DNA of 64,000 nucleotides, taken from NCBI GenBank assembly GCA_002633005.1, contig NMRA01000248.1:124001-188000 (forward strand). The letters are read 5' to 3'. The notes below the pieces were generated by a model. That model was given only the letters and a program-made list of their open reading frames with translations. It was not told where the DNA came from and ran no database searches. This DNA comes from Phoronis australis (lineage: Eukaryota > Phoronida > Phoronidae). Shown in pieces: positions 34,695 through 46,567 of this stretch. The position numbers and the translations under genes are program-made. Position 1 is the first letter of the stretch. Each line of letters begins with the position of its first letter.

Positions 34695-36013
34695 GTTAAT
34701 AATAATATTATTTAAAAAAGGAGGCCGAAGTGATATAAAGAACTATAGATCCATGAGCTTATTAGCCCATACATACAAACTCTTCACAAGGCTATTACAA
34801 AATAGAATGGAGAAACAACTGGATGAAAATCAACCCCGAGAACAAACAGGGTTTAGAAAGAGCTACTCAACAACAGACCATCTGCAAGCCCTTGGACAAA
34901 CAATTGAAAAATGTAACGAATTTAACCTGCCACTTTGTGTTGGTTTCATAGACTATGAAAAGGCTTTTGATTCAATTGAACACTTTGCCAACATTGAAGC
35001 CCTAAAAACATCAACATAAATGAAACATATGTAAAACTGCTTGAAAATATATATACAGATGCCACCGCCAAAATACACATCGACAACCACGTCTCTGAAA
35101 GATTCAACATAGAGAGAGGGGTTAGACAGGGTGACCCAATTTCACCAAAACTGTTTACACTGACAATGGAAGAAATCTTCAAATCTTCAGACCTTCCAAG
35201 GGGAGTAAACATAGACGGAGAACGCCTAACAGACCTAAGATTTACAGATGATGTTGCTTTGTGCACAGAAGACATAATACAATTTGAAACAAATTTAAAT
35301 ATACTGAATGAAGAAAGCAACAATGTGGGATTAAATATACAAAAGGACAAGACAAAGTACATGACAAATTTTGAAACAAATGAACAAGTAATGGTGGAGA
35401 ACAAGATCATTGAAAGAGTCACACAATATAAATACCTGGGACAACATATGACCAATGAAATACAACTCCGAATAACAGCTGAATGGAGTTTATTTGGAAA
35501 AAATAGAGAAATATTCCAAGATAAGAACATACCCATATCCCTGAAAAGAAAAGTATATGACCAGAGCATCATCCCCACAATCACCTATGGATACCAAACA
35601 TGGACCTTAACAAAACAGACAATTGCCAAGCTAAGAACAACACAGAGAGCAATGGAGAGAAAAATGCTTGGAATAAAGTTACTAAACAAGATTCCACACA
35701 CAGAGATAAGGGAACAAACAGGAGTCGTGGACATAATCAAGATAATTTTGAATTTGAAATGGAGGTGGGGCGGACAGGTGGCCAGAGCACAGGACAACAG
35801 ATGGACAAAAAGATGCACCGAGTGGCAAACCAGATATGGAAAGAGATCAAGAGGACAGCCCCAAGCCAGATGGAGAGATGACATCGAGAAGACGAGAGGT
35901 ACAACGTGGATGAGAGCGGCAAGAGACAGAAAAATTGGAAGGCATTGTCAGAGGGCTACATCCTGCAGTGGATGGTCAATGCCTAGAGTCAGAGTCAGTG
36001 AGAGTAAGTTCCT
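34695..36013 (+). pseudogene. RTE-like non-LTR retrotransposon fragment
   Basis: It is 5'-truncated; homology starts at FKKGGRSDIKNYR in the RT domain. RT motifs follow: QTGFRKSYSTTDHLQAL, FIDYEKAFDSIE, RGVRQGDPISPKLF, LRFTDDVAL (the catalytic F-x-DD box with T in place of A), and YKYLGQ. The C-terminal part is typical of RTE-type ORFs (RWRDDIEKTRGTTWMRAARD). There are frame breaks near 35003-35007 and near 35930; after the second, the original frame would end at a TAG at about 35982-35984. A short AGAGTCAGAGTCAG-type tail follows, as in RTE 3' ends. It sits in sense in the intron between SUEL exon B and CTLD exon C. Confidence 0.88.
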
Positions 36014-36019
36014 GGTTTA

Positions 36020-38287
36020 ACCTTTGAGGTTCCAGGCCAGGGAATTGTTAGGGGACCCCAGTTTCTTGCAGCATTGATCATCTAAGGGTACTTGAAGACG
36101 CACACTTAATCATTCATACAGGTATTTCGATAAAGGTCGAGAAAATATGTAAAGCACAACTTTTGCAGGGCATATTAATTCATGAGAGTTTTGAATTCAG
36201 GAAGACAGTTTTAGGGAGTGCAAAACTATATTTTTCTCGTCAAGTCTTTTTTCGTGTTCTTTCTCAAAATTGTATATCACGTGGTAAAAAGTGAGAACCT
36301 GACATATAGCAACGATTGCTTCTCATTTCCTGTTTTTTATTATAGATCCTCTAATATTTAAGAGCCCAGTCCTTGTAGGGGGCCCATTGATGGCATCCAT
36401 GCGGCCACCCTTTTCGTGCCTTTTATTGATAACTTTTTGGAGGCAGCTCACGGACAAAGGGCCCAGTGATTGCATTGACTGCCTCTATTTTCTGTCTTTG
36501 CGAAATCGAAAAACTTTTTATGTTAATGAAAGTCACTTCTTAGAGGGACACACGATGATGGAATTAACTAACACTCTACCATTTTTAAATGATATTTAGC
36601 CTTTCATATCAAGGGTACCCCTTTCAAACGAGGTCCTCACTCGGAGGGGCATCCGGGGTACTTGCTGATTCGTCCCTCTATCAGCCCGACTCTGCCAAAT
36701 ACTCACGAGGGGAAGAAGATAGGATTCCAAATTCACCTAAAAAGTAAATTCGTGCAAAGCACAGCAGTGTCAAGACATTCAGCCGCAAGAACAAAAAGGT
36801 TGCAGTGAAAAATGCAATTGGATAAACCGTCATTGAAAGGATGAGAGTTTGAAGAACTTGAAGAGTCCTATTTGTGAAATACACAAAAGAAATAGTCCCG
36901 ATAAAATGTCGCATACTCACACATGTCGGACAAACTGTCGGGGGTAGGATTTTTGACGACCATAAACAGAGTACATTTCAAATGGATGGTACTCAAAGAA
37001 TTATACAAGAATTGGCTCTCATAAGCAAAGAGTTCAGCGAACTTTGAAGTAAGTTCGATTTTAGCCCATAAACCGTAATAGCAACCTGCACAATGAGCCA
37101 AATTACTCTTCAAAACGAGTAAATTCGGAAACATTTTGGCCCCATACCTGGCGGGATACCCTCTCCCACGTTCCCCAGATAGCCCGTCCAGAATCTGCAA
37201 GCAACCTTCGGGAATTGCTAATGCTATTCTGATTTGATAGAGAACGAATTCGTTGGTTTCAAATTTATGCGTTTACGTATCTACGAAAATCTTTTTGGAC
37301 AATTAGAAGGTAATCGTATAAGAATTCATGTTTCAGTGAATGTACTTGTAGGCTACACTAGACAATCCTTGCCTATCTGGAATAATTCTCAAAGGTATTG
37401 ATGAAGTTTGAACAGTTCTACAGTGTCTCCCAACAAAGTACTCGCAATTCAAATGGCAACAAATGGTTCTTGAACACGACTGGTGATTTTAATTTAAAAC
37501 AAGATATCAAAAAGGGCTGAAGTCTTTCAATCACATTAAACGCATTGCCAATTATACGTACCTTCGGAAAATTAGGTAGCTTTGCACTTGGCAGCAGGCA
37601 AGGGCGTAGAATCGGATACACGGGAACGAAATTGATCTGTTGACGTTGTACAGGACATAGTGCGAGTACAATTTTGGGACACCCCCTGAACAATTTTCCC
37701 CAGCCACTAAAATTAGCGCTACCCGTGCTTTAACAAAGGATCTTTAAACAATTCCACAAGCAGCGTATCAGGGACACCGGAACGTCACACTTACAAATTT
37801 TATGCCTTTTAACCATGACTGTTTTCCGCAAACTGGACCACAAGGTTTGCCTCCTACCCAAGCAAAGCGTGGGAGGTCGGTTTAAGATTGGCAATATTTC
37901 AGATAATGGAGGGAAGAAGAATGGTAACGGTTTTCTAATCGATTTTAACTTATGTGCTCATGACACTGACGAACGTTTACAGTTTGGTTTGCACATCTCC
38001 ATGTAGATTTCAAGCTTGGAAGCCATTTCACATAGCCCACCCACAAGAAATGTAATCTGTATCTTTAGTATCATCAGACTTGTGTTCTGTAAGTGCGATT
38101 CCCACTAGGGTGGTCGTCATGAACGACAATGTGGAGTGTCGTGAGACCATGGTTTTCTAAAACTTTTCACGGTCACGTTTGGTCGGTCTATCTCCTCTTT
38201 CTTGAACGGGTGGAAATGACTGCGCTTGGATGCAGATGCACTTGTGCTGACTATAGGTTGCACGTGATATAATTTTACTGATTTCAG
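36020..38287. other. Intron of modular gene
   Basis: No domain-like exon found on the plus strand; I specifically looked for the N-terminal part of a second CTLD that could explain the exon at 38288 and did not see one. Confidence 0.45.
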
Positions 38288-38383
38288 ATGTCAACTCATG
38301 CACCGTCTTAGATCCTTCGGTTGGGTTTTCGTGGAAAGATTCATCGTGTAGCCATAGAGATATCGGATACCTGTGCAAGGAAG
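38288..38383 (+). CDS. Modular gene: C-type lectin-like domain, exon C
   Basis: The exon (ATTTCAG|AT, phase 1; GGAAG|GTAAAT, phase 1) encodes NSCTVLDPSVGFSWKDSSC and then HRDIGYLCKE, the C-terminal part of a CTLD. It has the third and fourth conserved cysteines, WKD in place of the usual WND, and the closing YLC. Its phase joins it directly to exon B (codon GAT), giving a complete though short CTLD. The Ca-binding WND is changed to WKD, so calcium-dependent sugar binding is uncertain. Confidence 0.88.
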
Positions 38384-38499
38384 GTAAATTCAGTACATTT
38401 GAAAAGCTTAGGCGAGGTTTGTGACTAAAACCTGTTGATTTTTATCTTCTATTTCTATGTAATGGTAGATTTGTTTATAGTAAGCAGCCATTCCCACAG

Positions 38500-38785
38500 C
38501 AAACTGAGTCCCAATCTGGTGGCACAGAGATCAGTAAATTGGCGTATTCATTGTTTCTTTTGTTTTTCCTTGTTATAATAAAGACAATGACAAGCATTTA
38601 TCGATAACCGGCTGAAAAATTAAGGTATTCATGGGACATGTATTGTTACAAGCATATTCAATAAAGACGCAACGAAAGAAAACAATGGTAGCGTTCCATA
38701 TGTAAAAACCATGCGACGCGCTTACGCCCGTCGCACACATGTCGCTAGTTAAACAATACCTTGCGAGATCCATACGACGTCATTT
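38500..38785. repeat. Dispersed repeat also present at 42130-42390
   Basis: Shared ordered words include TTATCGATAACCGGCTGA, AAAACAATGGTAGCGTTCCA, GCGCTTACGCCCGTCGCA and CCATACGACGTCATTTGG. Identity is roughly 70-75% by eye with indels. Both copies are in introns of the same gene and in the same orientation. Confidence 0.7.
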
Positions 38786-39436
38786 GGCATGGGAACACGC
38801 ATTTTAGAAGTAAGCGACAATAATTAGTTAACCAAATATTATCCGTTAACAATAAGTTGAGCTTCTAAAAACTCTTTAGAGTTAAGGTAATGTATCTCCC
38901 TAGAAATATATCCAAGTTTGGCTAACTTTGGAACATCATATTTCAAAGATGGCTGAACTTATGAAACTTTTAGATACAGTGCATTATGAACTGTCATTAA
39001 AATGCTGTTAGAAACTGTTTTTAAAATGTTCCACGTTTGCGTGAAAAATATGACATTGATGTTTGTTCATGAAAAATGTCTTGAGTTCCACGAAACCAAA
39101 ACGAAATGACATTGTAGAAAACTGTAACACCTTTATTTAAATTTCATCTTGAACGCGTTACGAAAACCCATCACCACCAATTGCCTTACGAACGCGGTGC
39201 GAACCAAGAGTGGCCTACTCAACATGTTCGCGGATTATTTAGGGGACAGGGGACAACTAGTGTAACCCTCAAATTCCTGCGGTGATCGTAAGCATTTTTC
39301 TCATTACTCTGGGACCTCATTCTTAGGAACTCCCGAGCGGCATTCGTGGGACCTCAGAGGTTTCATACGAATCTCCGCGTTTGTAAGAAACATTTGCGAC
39401 CGTCAGTTATCAATATATAAATCATTTCTGTTCCAG

Positions 39437-39508
39437 CTCGTCAAACATACGCTCCGCTGGACTGCATTAGTGTTCGTAACACTTCCGAAGTCGCTAAATG
39501 TCCCTCTG
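39437..39508 (+). CDS. Modular gene: Cys-rich module 1, first exon (72 nt)
   Basis: Starts TTCCAG|CT in phase 1 and ends CTCTG|GTAAGC in phase 1. It encodes a linker and DCISVRNTSEVAKCPS, the first two cysteines of the unrecognised module (C-x11-C-P). Module 1 continues at 41154 and parallels module 2. The first codon joins CTLD exon C to give Ala. Confidence 0.75.
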
Positions 39509-41153
39509 GTAAGCTTGCACTCGATCATAGAACTCTGGCCTTGGAAAGCCAAGCTTGACCTCGCGCTTCTGCGGTTGCGCCGCGCATGCGTGGCATCTGT
39601 TTGCATTGCTGTGTTCGTTCTCGCTATGGAATTTTATATCACCAAAATTTTTCACAACTCCGTTTTTACCCCAAATTGCATACTAAGAGTCATATCATAA
39701 GGAAGCCCTTCATCAGTTCATTATGGTATATTTTACCAATATTATTCATTTCGCATACCTGACAGGTTTAAAACATTTTTCAATTCTAAAAACCAAGAGT
39801 GTTACCAAATGCAAAAAATAGCTGGATTAGATAGTATAATAAAAAGGAAATGGTCTAGAAAGGTCATGTAAATGACTAATTTAACCACCAGGGAAATGAT
39901 TTCAATGATTTTAAAAAGTTTCTACCCTATCAAGATAAAGAAACTAGAATATGGATCCCCCGGAGTCGTTGTGAAGAACTGTCATGCATTCATCAGAAAT
40001 TAAACATGTTATAAATTAATCAGACCTTTATCTTTGGTGCCGTTTGATACAGTTGTTTCAGGATGCTGTGACATTTACACAAAATGTGATAAACCAATTA
40101 CTACAACTACCTGTCCGAAATTTGCGGATAAAAGATTTCTGATGGATAAAAGCGAACAAACATCTAATTTGGTGTTTTGGGATGCACTTCGTTACCTAGT
40201 TTGCAATGTAACACTTCCCATAGTAGTTTATAAATAGACTGAAATCAGAAAGTAAAAACTAGTGATCCTGATACAGGCAGTCATGTTTTATACTAAACAA
40301 GAGACACTGACTGGAACCAGTGAACGAACTTCAGGAAATAAATGTGTTGGGCCGCGAGGCCAGTTAGCTTGAAAAGTTACTAGTCCTGCTGCCACGTTGC
40401 TGGTCCTGCTTTTTGCATTCAAAATGCATTTTTCTTAAAACTTGTTTTGTACGTCATCAGCTGCAACCCTCCAAGAGCAGAATTTACATGTATATCAATT
40501 ATAATCAATAGAAAATGCAGAAATGAGAACTGCAGATAACTTAATTATCCCTTCCCAGAAAGGGCTTTTTGAAAAACTTTTCTTTCCGTAATATTTATTT
40601 TAAAGCTGAACCAATTTGCTCTGGAAAATTCCAGAAAAACAAGCTTTCTTGGTCTTTCTCGATGTACATGTAGATGTAGGATATGGGTGAGTAGGTGTGC
40701 ATTTTCATGAGAACTAGCTGAATCATAGTGCAATCTATTTAAAAATTGAGTCTTCTAACAAAAGGTCATGGCCCAAAGGATAAATGCAATACTGATATTT
40801 GTCAAATTAACAAATCTTCCCTAAATTTTTTGCTCTTCTACATGTTCCGCTGTGTCTCTGCCACTGCTATAGACCAAAACCAATCCACACGACGGTTTCA
40901 CTCGTAGTTATTGGGACGTGTAACTTCCATGTCCCAGGGTTCATCCTTCATCCTTTATTGAGGTTGCACTGTCCCACATCAACCTCATATGTACAGTTTA
41001 GTGCTGACTAAATTGCCCGAAATACATTTTATACGTGGAAATGCTACTCTTACGTGTTCCACTGAGGCTCCAGGAGAGCCGTGATACCAACAAATTCCAC
41101 GTTCAGAGAGATAAAACAAACTTGCAGCTTATTTAAGAAACTGTATTTTTTAG

Positions 41154-41369
41154 AATTCCCGCAAGGTGTAGCATGTCGATGCTCCTGTCCAATCAGCCGC
41201 TGGAGAAACTATCGCCGCACGTGCGACTGTTCACTCTGTAGTTCAAATGACGTCAGTGAGGCCCGCTGTTGTAAACCTCAATCCGGATATTCACCTGGTC
41301 CCGACTACAGACCCTCTGTTGAATGTCTGGAGATTAAAAACCATCTTCCCCATGCAACTTGTCCCACAG
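41154..41369 (+). CDS. Modular gene: Cys-rich module 1 body and start of module 2
   Basis: The acceptor TTTTTTAG|AA in phase 1 is chosen because it gives EFPQGVACRCS, matching DFPTATACSCS in module 2; a second AG 12 bases on would lose this. The exon completes module 1 (C-x-C-x-C-x11-C-x-C, one extra Cys, then ARCC). It then has a Pro/Gly/Tyr linker and the first two cysteines of module 2 (ECLEIKNHLPHATCPT). The donor is CACAG|GTAGGT, phase 1. I do not recognise the module. Confidence 0.8.
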
Positions 41370-41404
41370 GTAGGTACTTCATCGATCATGTGATGCGTGA
41401 AATA

Positions 41405-41450
41405 ATGTGTGTGGGTGTGTGAACGTGTGCGTGCATGCGTGTGGGTGCCT
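41405..41450. repeat. GT-rich simple repeat
   Basis: Irregular GTGTGTGGGTGTGTG run just after the exon donor. Confidence 0.85.
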
Positions 41451-41976
41451 ATACTACACACTCTTATTATCTTACACACTGGGGTTACACTCTTTTTGGT
41501 AACAACTTAATTTCCAACATTTCAGCTAGAGCGTTAATGAGAAACGGGATTCTTATACTTTGAACTGATTTACTTTTTTGAAAACCGTCAAACTTGAATT
41601 TTAGTTAAAACTTTTTCGAAGTGATTTGCAACTCAGGTAAATGCCAATCTTCGTTCGATCTTTCTACGAAGTGATAACTATTTGTCCATAACTGCATGTA
41701 CCCTAGTAAATTCTCAGTATTCTTTATTACAACCCGAGTATAACATCATGCAATAACAGTACAGATAACTAGTGCATAAAACGAATCATTCTATCTCAGC
41801 TTATAGCTTGCAAATTATTTCAGAGAAAAATATAATACTGAGAATAATGCACAGAAAACAGCGAAAACAAAACGACATCGTACGGAATTAAAGGACTAAT
41901 GTTTAAAAAATCCCAGAAAACTCAGCTTAGCGTAGAAAATAAACCAGTTGTTACAATGACACCCCGGTGGGAAACT

Positions 41977-42123
41977 GGGGTAGAATTTAGCAACGCTAGG
42001 ACCTCTATAAAATCTAGCCAAAATCCCGGGTTCTCATTTGCAATACAAGGCAATATCTTACGTACATGTAATCTCTTGAAGTCGTCCTTTTTAGCGAGGT
42101 CTTAGCGTTGCCCATCTCTACCT
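41977..42123. mobile_element. MITE, GGTAGAG...ACGCTAG family (copy 2)
   Basis: The left end GGGGTAGAATTTAGCAACGC and the right end GCGTTGCCCATCTCTACC are imperfect inverted repeats of about 30 bases. The interior matches the copy at 30636 in reverse orientation. Confidence 0.7.
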
Positions 42124-42129
42124 AGGCTG

Positions 42130-42390
42130 GAAGCTGGTCGCATAGAGATCGGTAGATTGGGTACATCCATTGTTCACTTGTTATGATAAAGATAAAGAAA
42201 AAAAACATTTATCGGTAACCCGCTGATATTCGACCATGGCGAGATATCCATACTACTTGTACTATTGTATCCAGCAAACACGTAAGAAAGGAAAACATTG
42301 GTAGCGTCCCATAGGTAGTAACCAAGAGCCGCGCTTACACCCGTCGCATTCATGACGCAATGCTTTGCGAGCTCTATACGACGTCACTTG
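42130..42390. repeat. Dispersed repeat, partner of 38500-38785
   Basis: See the partner copy. Matching words are TTATCGGTAACCCGCTGA, CATTGGTAGCGTCCCATA, GCGCTTACACCCGTCGCA and CTATACGACGTCACTTGG. It directly follows the MITE at 41977-42123. Confidence 0.7.
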
Positions 42391-43507
42391 GATTTAAAAA
42401 TGCGATCACTAAAGTTTTGCAGTATTAAAACAATACAGCTGTAACCTAAATTGTGGCAACCATATAATAGCTTGTGAGTTTTTTCAGTCCTATTTCTTCA
42501 AAACATGTGATTGCTGTTGAACATTATGGTAATTTATGTTTTGAAAACAAGAGGAAAGGGCGTGGAGTGATTTGGTTGGCGCAAAAACCTAAATTACGTT
42601 TTCATAAGACTTTCAAGTCAGAATACTGTATTTAAAACTATGTATTTATCCCCGCTACATTGAGATCTGTGTTAAAACAGTTGTGATTTGAAATTTTGCT
42701 ATTGGATGTAGATTTAGGGAGGTTTTAAAAGAAAGATTATGTAAAGTATGTAACCAAAATACTAATAAAGGAGAAATTTATTTTAATTTCGTTTTCACCT
42801 GATGTAAAATTTTATAAACGGGGTTTCGAAATGAATGATCAGTTCTAGACTTGTTTCTAAATTACCTGGAAGCTAGCTCTTGCGAGGTTTTCGATTAGGA
42901 CACAAGATTGTCGAAGGAGTTGCCTATATTGTGTGTAATAAGCGTTTGTTTTTTTAATGGTATTGACCAAGAGGCAGGGGATGTGTCGCATATTAAGTAT
43001 TTTTGTTTTGTATTGTATTCTGCGATGCATCTATTCATTATAATAAATAATGAATATACCAATGTTATCAAACTGAGACCAGATCATTGGATTGGAGGTT
43101 GCGAAAGAGCCGTTCACAAACATCATTATAGACGGGCATGTGAGCAAACAGCGAGCTATTAATTTCATGAACACAATGTATTCTTGACCAATAAAGTCAC
43201 AGTTATTTAGTCTAAAATGTGCGCATGCAACCTTCCACTTAACCGGCGACGTCATCATCGAGATAAGCTCGGCAATAGTTATTCCATCTAATTCATGGTT
43301 GAATTTGGTATGTGAACATAATTTCAGTGTCATACGATTGTGGCGGCCATTTTGATAGTGAACCACGGAAAATTAAATTCGGTTAATTTAGTTAAAGTGG
43401 GGTCGTGTATAACCTGTGTTTTACTCCAATGTTTGCTTTAATAATCGGTTTGAGCAAAATTGAACAGAAGGAAGTAAATAACCCAGACATGACTTTTTGT
43501 GTTTTAG

Positions 43508-43654
43508 ATTTTCCAACAGCCACGGCTTGTTCTTGTAGCAATTGTGGTGCAGCTTTTGAAATCACGACTGACAACAGGTGTAACTGTACTGTTGTCGCTA
43601 CTGACTGGACTTCGGCTCAATGCTGTAGGATCGTGTATACACCTAGAGCGACAG
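43508..43654 (+). CDS. Modular gene: Cys-rich module 2 body
   Basis: Starts GTTTTAG|AT in phase 1 and ends GACAG|GTTAGT in phase 1. It encodes DFPTATACSCSNCGAAF, RCNCTV and AQCC. With the two cysteines from the preceding exon the module reads C-x11-CP[ST][DE]FP-x4-AC-x-C-x(1,2)-C-x11-C-x-C-x(11,12)-CC in both copies. Nine aligned cysteines suggest a compact disulfide-bonded extracellular fold. The odd number hints at an intermolecular bond or pairing with the extra Cys of module 1. Confidence 0.82.
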
Positions 43655-44746
43655 GTTAGTCACTACGGTCTACGTTTCACTTCAAGATTTTGTGAGCCGA
43701 TGGGAATGCAGTGACAAGGTTAAGGTAAACCAAGTAGTTGTGGCAGAGTACTGCTATATTTGAAGTAGATGTATTGTTTTCGTTTAAAGGCCACTCGTAG
43801 ATGAATATTTATGCTAGTAACGAGTCTGGCAATATCTCCCAACGATAGGTTTCGCCATGGCAATGGTCGCAGGTAGGCTAGCTCTTATCAATGTTGAGAT
43901 GTGCACGCCATGGAGCATTTGTTCGGATTGTTCACAAAAGTCACGCATCAATATTCTTGCATAGAACCTTAACTCCGTCACTCTTAAACTTGATGCCAGG
44001 GAATCAAAACCAACTATTGCGTGCGGAGTAGGCTCACCTACAAAATGGTGCAATATATTAACTTGACATTAATCTTCCCTCTTGAGACATCATGGTCTTC
44101 GACAACATTATGCAATGTACAGACGTACATGTATGGACACTGTGAAACTTCACATTACTGTCCGCCCACGATGTAAAAGTTAGGAATACAGTCAAAGGAT
44201 TGTTGCAGTGGCTTTCGGGTCCAAGCAGGTTTTTATACTTCTGAAACCCCGGTGGAAGCTTAATTCAGCAACAATACTGCGTGTTAGTCAGTATCTGTAC
44301 CACCACTCCAATTATGATATGATTCGTTTTCAAAATCGAAATGCTTTTCGTGGAATGTAGTTATTAATCTTCACCCTGTGAAGGTCTTTCCACGGTAACT
44401 ATGGCAGCACTTAATTCACTTCGCCGATTGCATTCTGCGGGATCCACCGGCTAAGGCAACTGATTGGTTTTTAGACGGACGACGACTTCAGGCTAACAAA
44501 CCAATCAGATCTCTTAGTGGGTGACCCTGCGGAACAGGGAAAATCCATCAAGGGCAGCTTGTCCCACGCCAGATTCTCTACCATCATAATATACAATGTA
44601 GGGCCATTACAGGGAAAAGTTCAATGTCAAAAGTAATAAAAAATCGAAGCCCTTGGACAAGTATCAATTTGGGTCTGTGTCAGTCACGTTATGTATTCGG
44701 TGGTGAGATGAAAGTCGATTGTGTTATTTACGTATTATTTTTGCAG

Positions 44747-44865
44747 GTGAGTTTCTAATTGAAAGATATTTACAAATAGACGGTATAGTTGTCGACGGAC
44801 ATGATGACTGGACGCCATCCAGCGTGACATCCGAAAAAGAGTGTTTGCAGGCTTGTGAAGACCAG
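44747..44865 (+). CDS. Modular gene: PAN/Apple domain 1, first exon
   Basis: The exon (TTTGCAG|GT, phase 1; CAG|GTAATT, phase 0) encodes IERYLQIDGIVVDGHDDW and then SEKECLQACEDQ. The x-EC-L-x-x-C helix is the PAN/Apple signature. PAN modules mediate protein or carbohydrate binding in secreted proteins. It is completed by 46382-46523. Confidence 0.85.
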
Positions 44866-45081
44866 GTAATTAAGTCATCTTTTTAACACAAAATACTACT
44901 CCATTTCCTTGTATTACGTAACCACCTACTTAATGGAATAGGGGCAGTATTTTAAAGTGATTTTACTTCAGTTCCCGAGCACAGAGTTTACTGTGGCACG
45001 TATGGCCGAGTTCGACAATGTAAAATGCCGACAATATTGAACTATATTGTCGCTCAGGCGACATTATCTGTCCATGCCTAG

Positions 45082-45261
45082 AATTGACCTATCGCCAGGA
45101 TTTTGAGTGACGGCGTAAATGACCATTTAGAACGCAGCATTATTGACACACTTTCGTTTACAAGCCGCCATTTTACCCGATAAAGAACACGTTGCCGGGT
45201 AAAACTTATTGTTTGTTACTCGACATTACGCAAGGGGGCGGAGATTGGGATAGGTCAATTG
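45082..45261. mobile_element. MITE, CAATTGACCTATCGC family (copy 2)
   Basis: The ends AATTGACCTATCGCCAGG and GGGATAGGTCAATTG are inverted repeats. Inside are GCCGCCATTTTACCCG and GTTGCCGGGTAAAACTTATT, shared with the other copies. Confidence 0.85.
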
Positions 45262-46381
45262 TACTGTGACACTTGGCTTTCCTCATTTCCAACTGCTGGT
45301 TTATGGTCCATTATGTTGCGCACCCAGCATAATAAACGAAACAGAACACTGGCTGTGCAATACTTTCCACTTAAAATTATAGTATAAAAGATAAATTTCC
45401 TGTCCGACTTTCAAATTTCAAGAACCTTCCTACAATTACCTTCGCGAACTGTTCAAAATAGGCTATTTATAAATTTCAAATTGAAAACTTGAAAATACCA
45501 TTTTTGCTCCAGTGTTTACAGCAATGTTTATGATGGACAATTTGGCGCCTGATTACGCAAATTAATTTGTACAAAACGATCACATCAACTGACGCTGGAT
45601 GGTTTTTAAGGCTATCAAACTGGTTTAGTTGCTCAAACTCGACCGGTGAGAATGTCACCGTTGAATTCCTTTCATGTTGAATGCAGCAGTATCAAAGCAG
45701 TATACACCGGAACATATTGTCGACCCCTAACTGTGTTAAAAAGTAGTGTATTTTAATACAGACTTAAAATCAGATTAAAATCAGTTTTGGCAGATAAGCG
45801 GGTGCAGAGTGAGAACGTATCCAAAGTGAGAGAAAACCTCAGGAAATTGTACGAAACACCAAAACAAGATTGTGGGAACATGACTGGGGGAAAGATCCGG
45901 GAATTAAGTGGTTGGTTTTCATGACAACATGGCCTGATGCGTAAATTTTGCAACCAAGAACATTTAGAATATTAAGAACGTGTGTGACTCCCTCCAAATT
46001 TAGGTAGCTCCTTCCCCCGCCACTCGAACTTCGGATTGGCATTCCGACGACGTGTCACATACTACCGAGAGAGTATCTTGTCAAAGTTTGGATTTGCGCA
46101 TGCCTCCACTTAGTCCTACACGCCCTTTCACGGACAACACTTGTATAAGTAAACACATGGGGATTTCCTAAATATATGAATAAAGGTCGCGCAATTATTC
46201 TCTCTGACTCGTTTTTTGTGCATTGAGTTTTAGTAATTAGTTCTAAAAACAAGAGTTCCATATTTGAAAAGTGCGCAAACTTTGACAAAATCAAAAAAAT
46301 GCCCGTTAGGATGCAGATTTTCAGTTGCTTTTGCCATTAAAATAGCTTGACTAAAATAGTATGATCATATTTTCCGTACAG

Positions 46382-46523
46382 GTTGGATGCAACTCAGTGG
46401 AGTTCCTGTCGTCGGAGTTTAGTGCATGTAAGCTGAGTCGGTCCTCAATAAAACATGTCGGTATTTCTGGGTTACTGCAGCAGCAGCCGGGATATACGTA
46501 CTACGAAAGGCTGGACGGGGAAG
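46382..46523 (+). CDS. Modular gene: PAN/Apple domain 1, second exon
   Basis: Starts CGTACAG|GTT in phase 0 and ends GGAAG|GTAAAG in phase 1. It encodes VGCNSVEFLSSEFSACKLSR and the closing YTYYERL, the second half of a PAN domain (C-x-S-x-x-F ... C-x-L). The join with 44865 gives EDQVGCNSVEF without a break. Confidence 0.88.
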
Positions 46524-46567
46524 GTAAAGTACCCAATGATCACATTGAGTGTAGGGCCCTGTATATG

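Noticed and set aside
40062-40237. Possible exon after TTGTTTCAG with a frame GCCDIYTKCDKPITTTTCPK, ending in a stop.
   Set aside because: It fits phase 1, but using it would break the match between Cys modules 1 and 2 (39508 joins 41154 perfectly) and no donor in frame was found. At most an alternative terminal exon.
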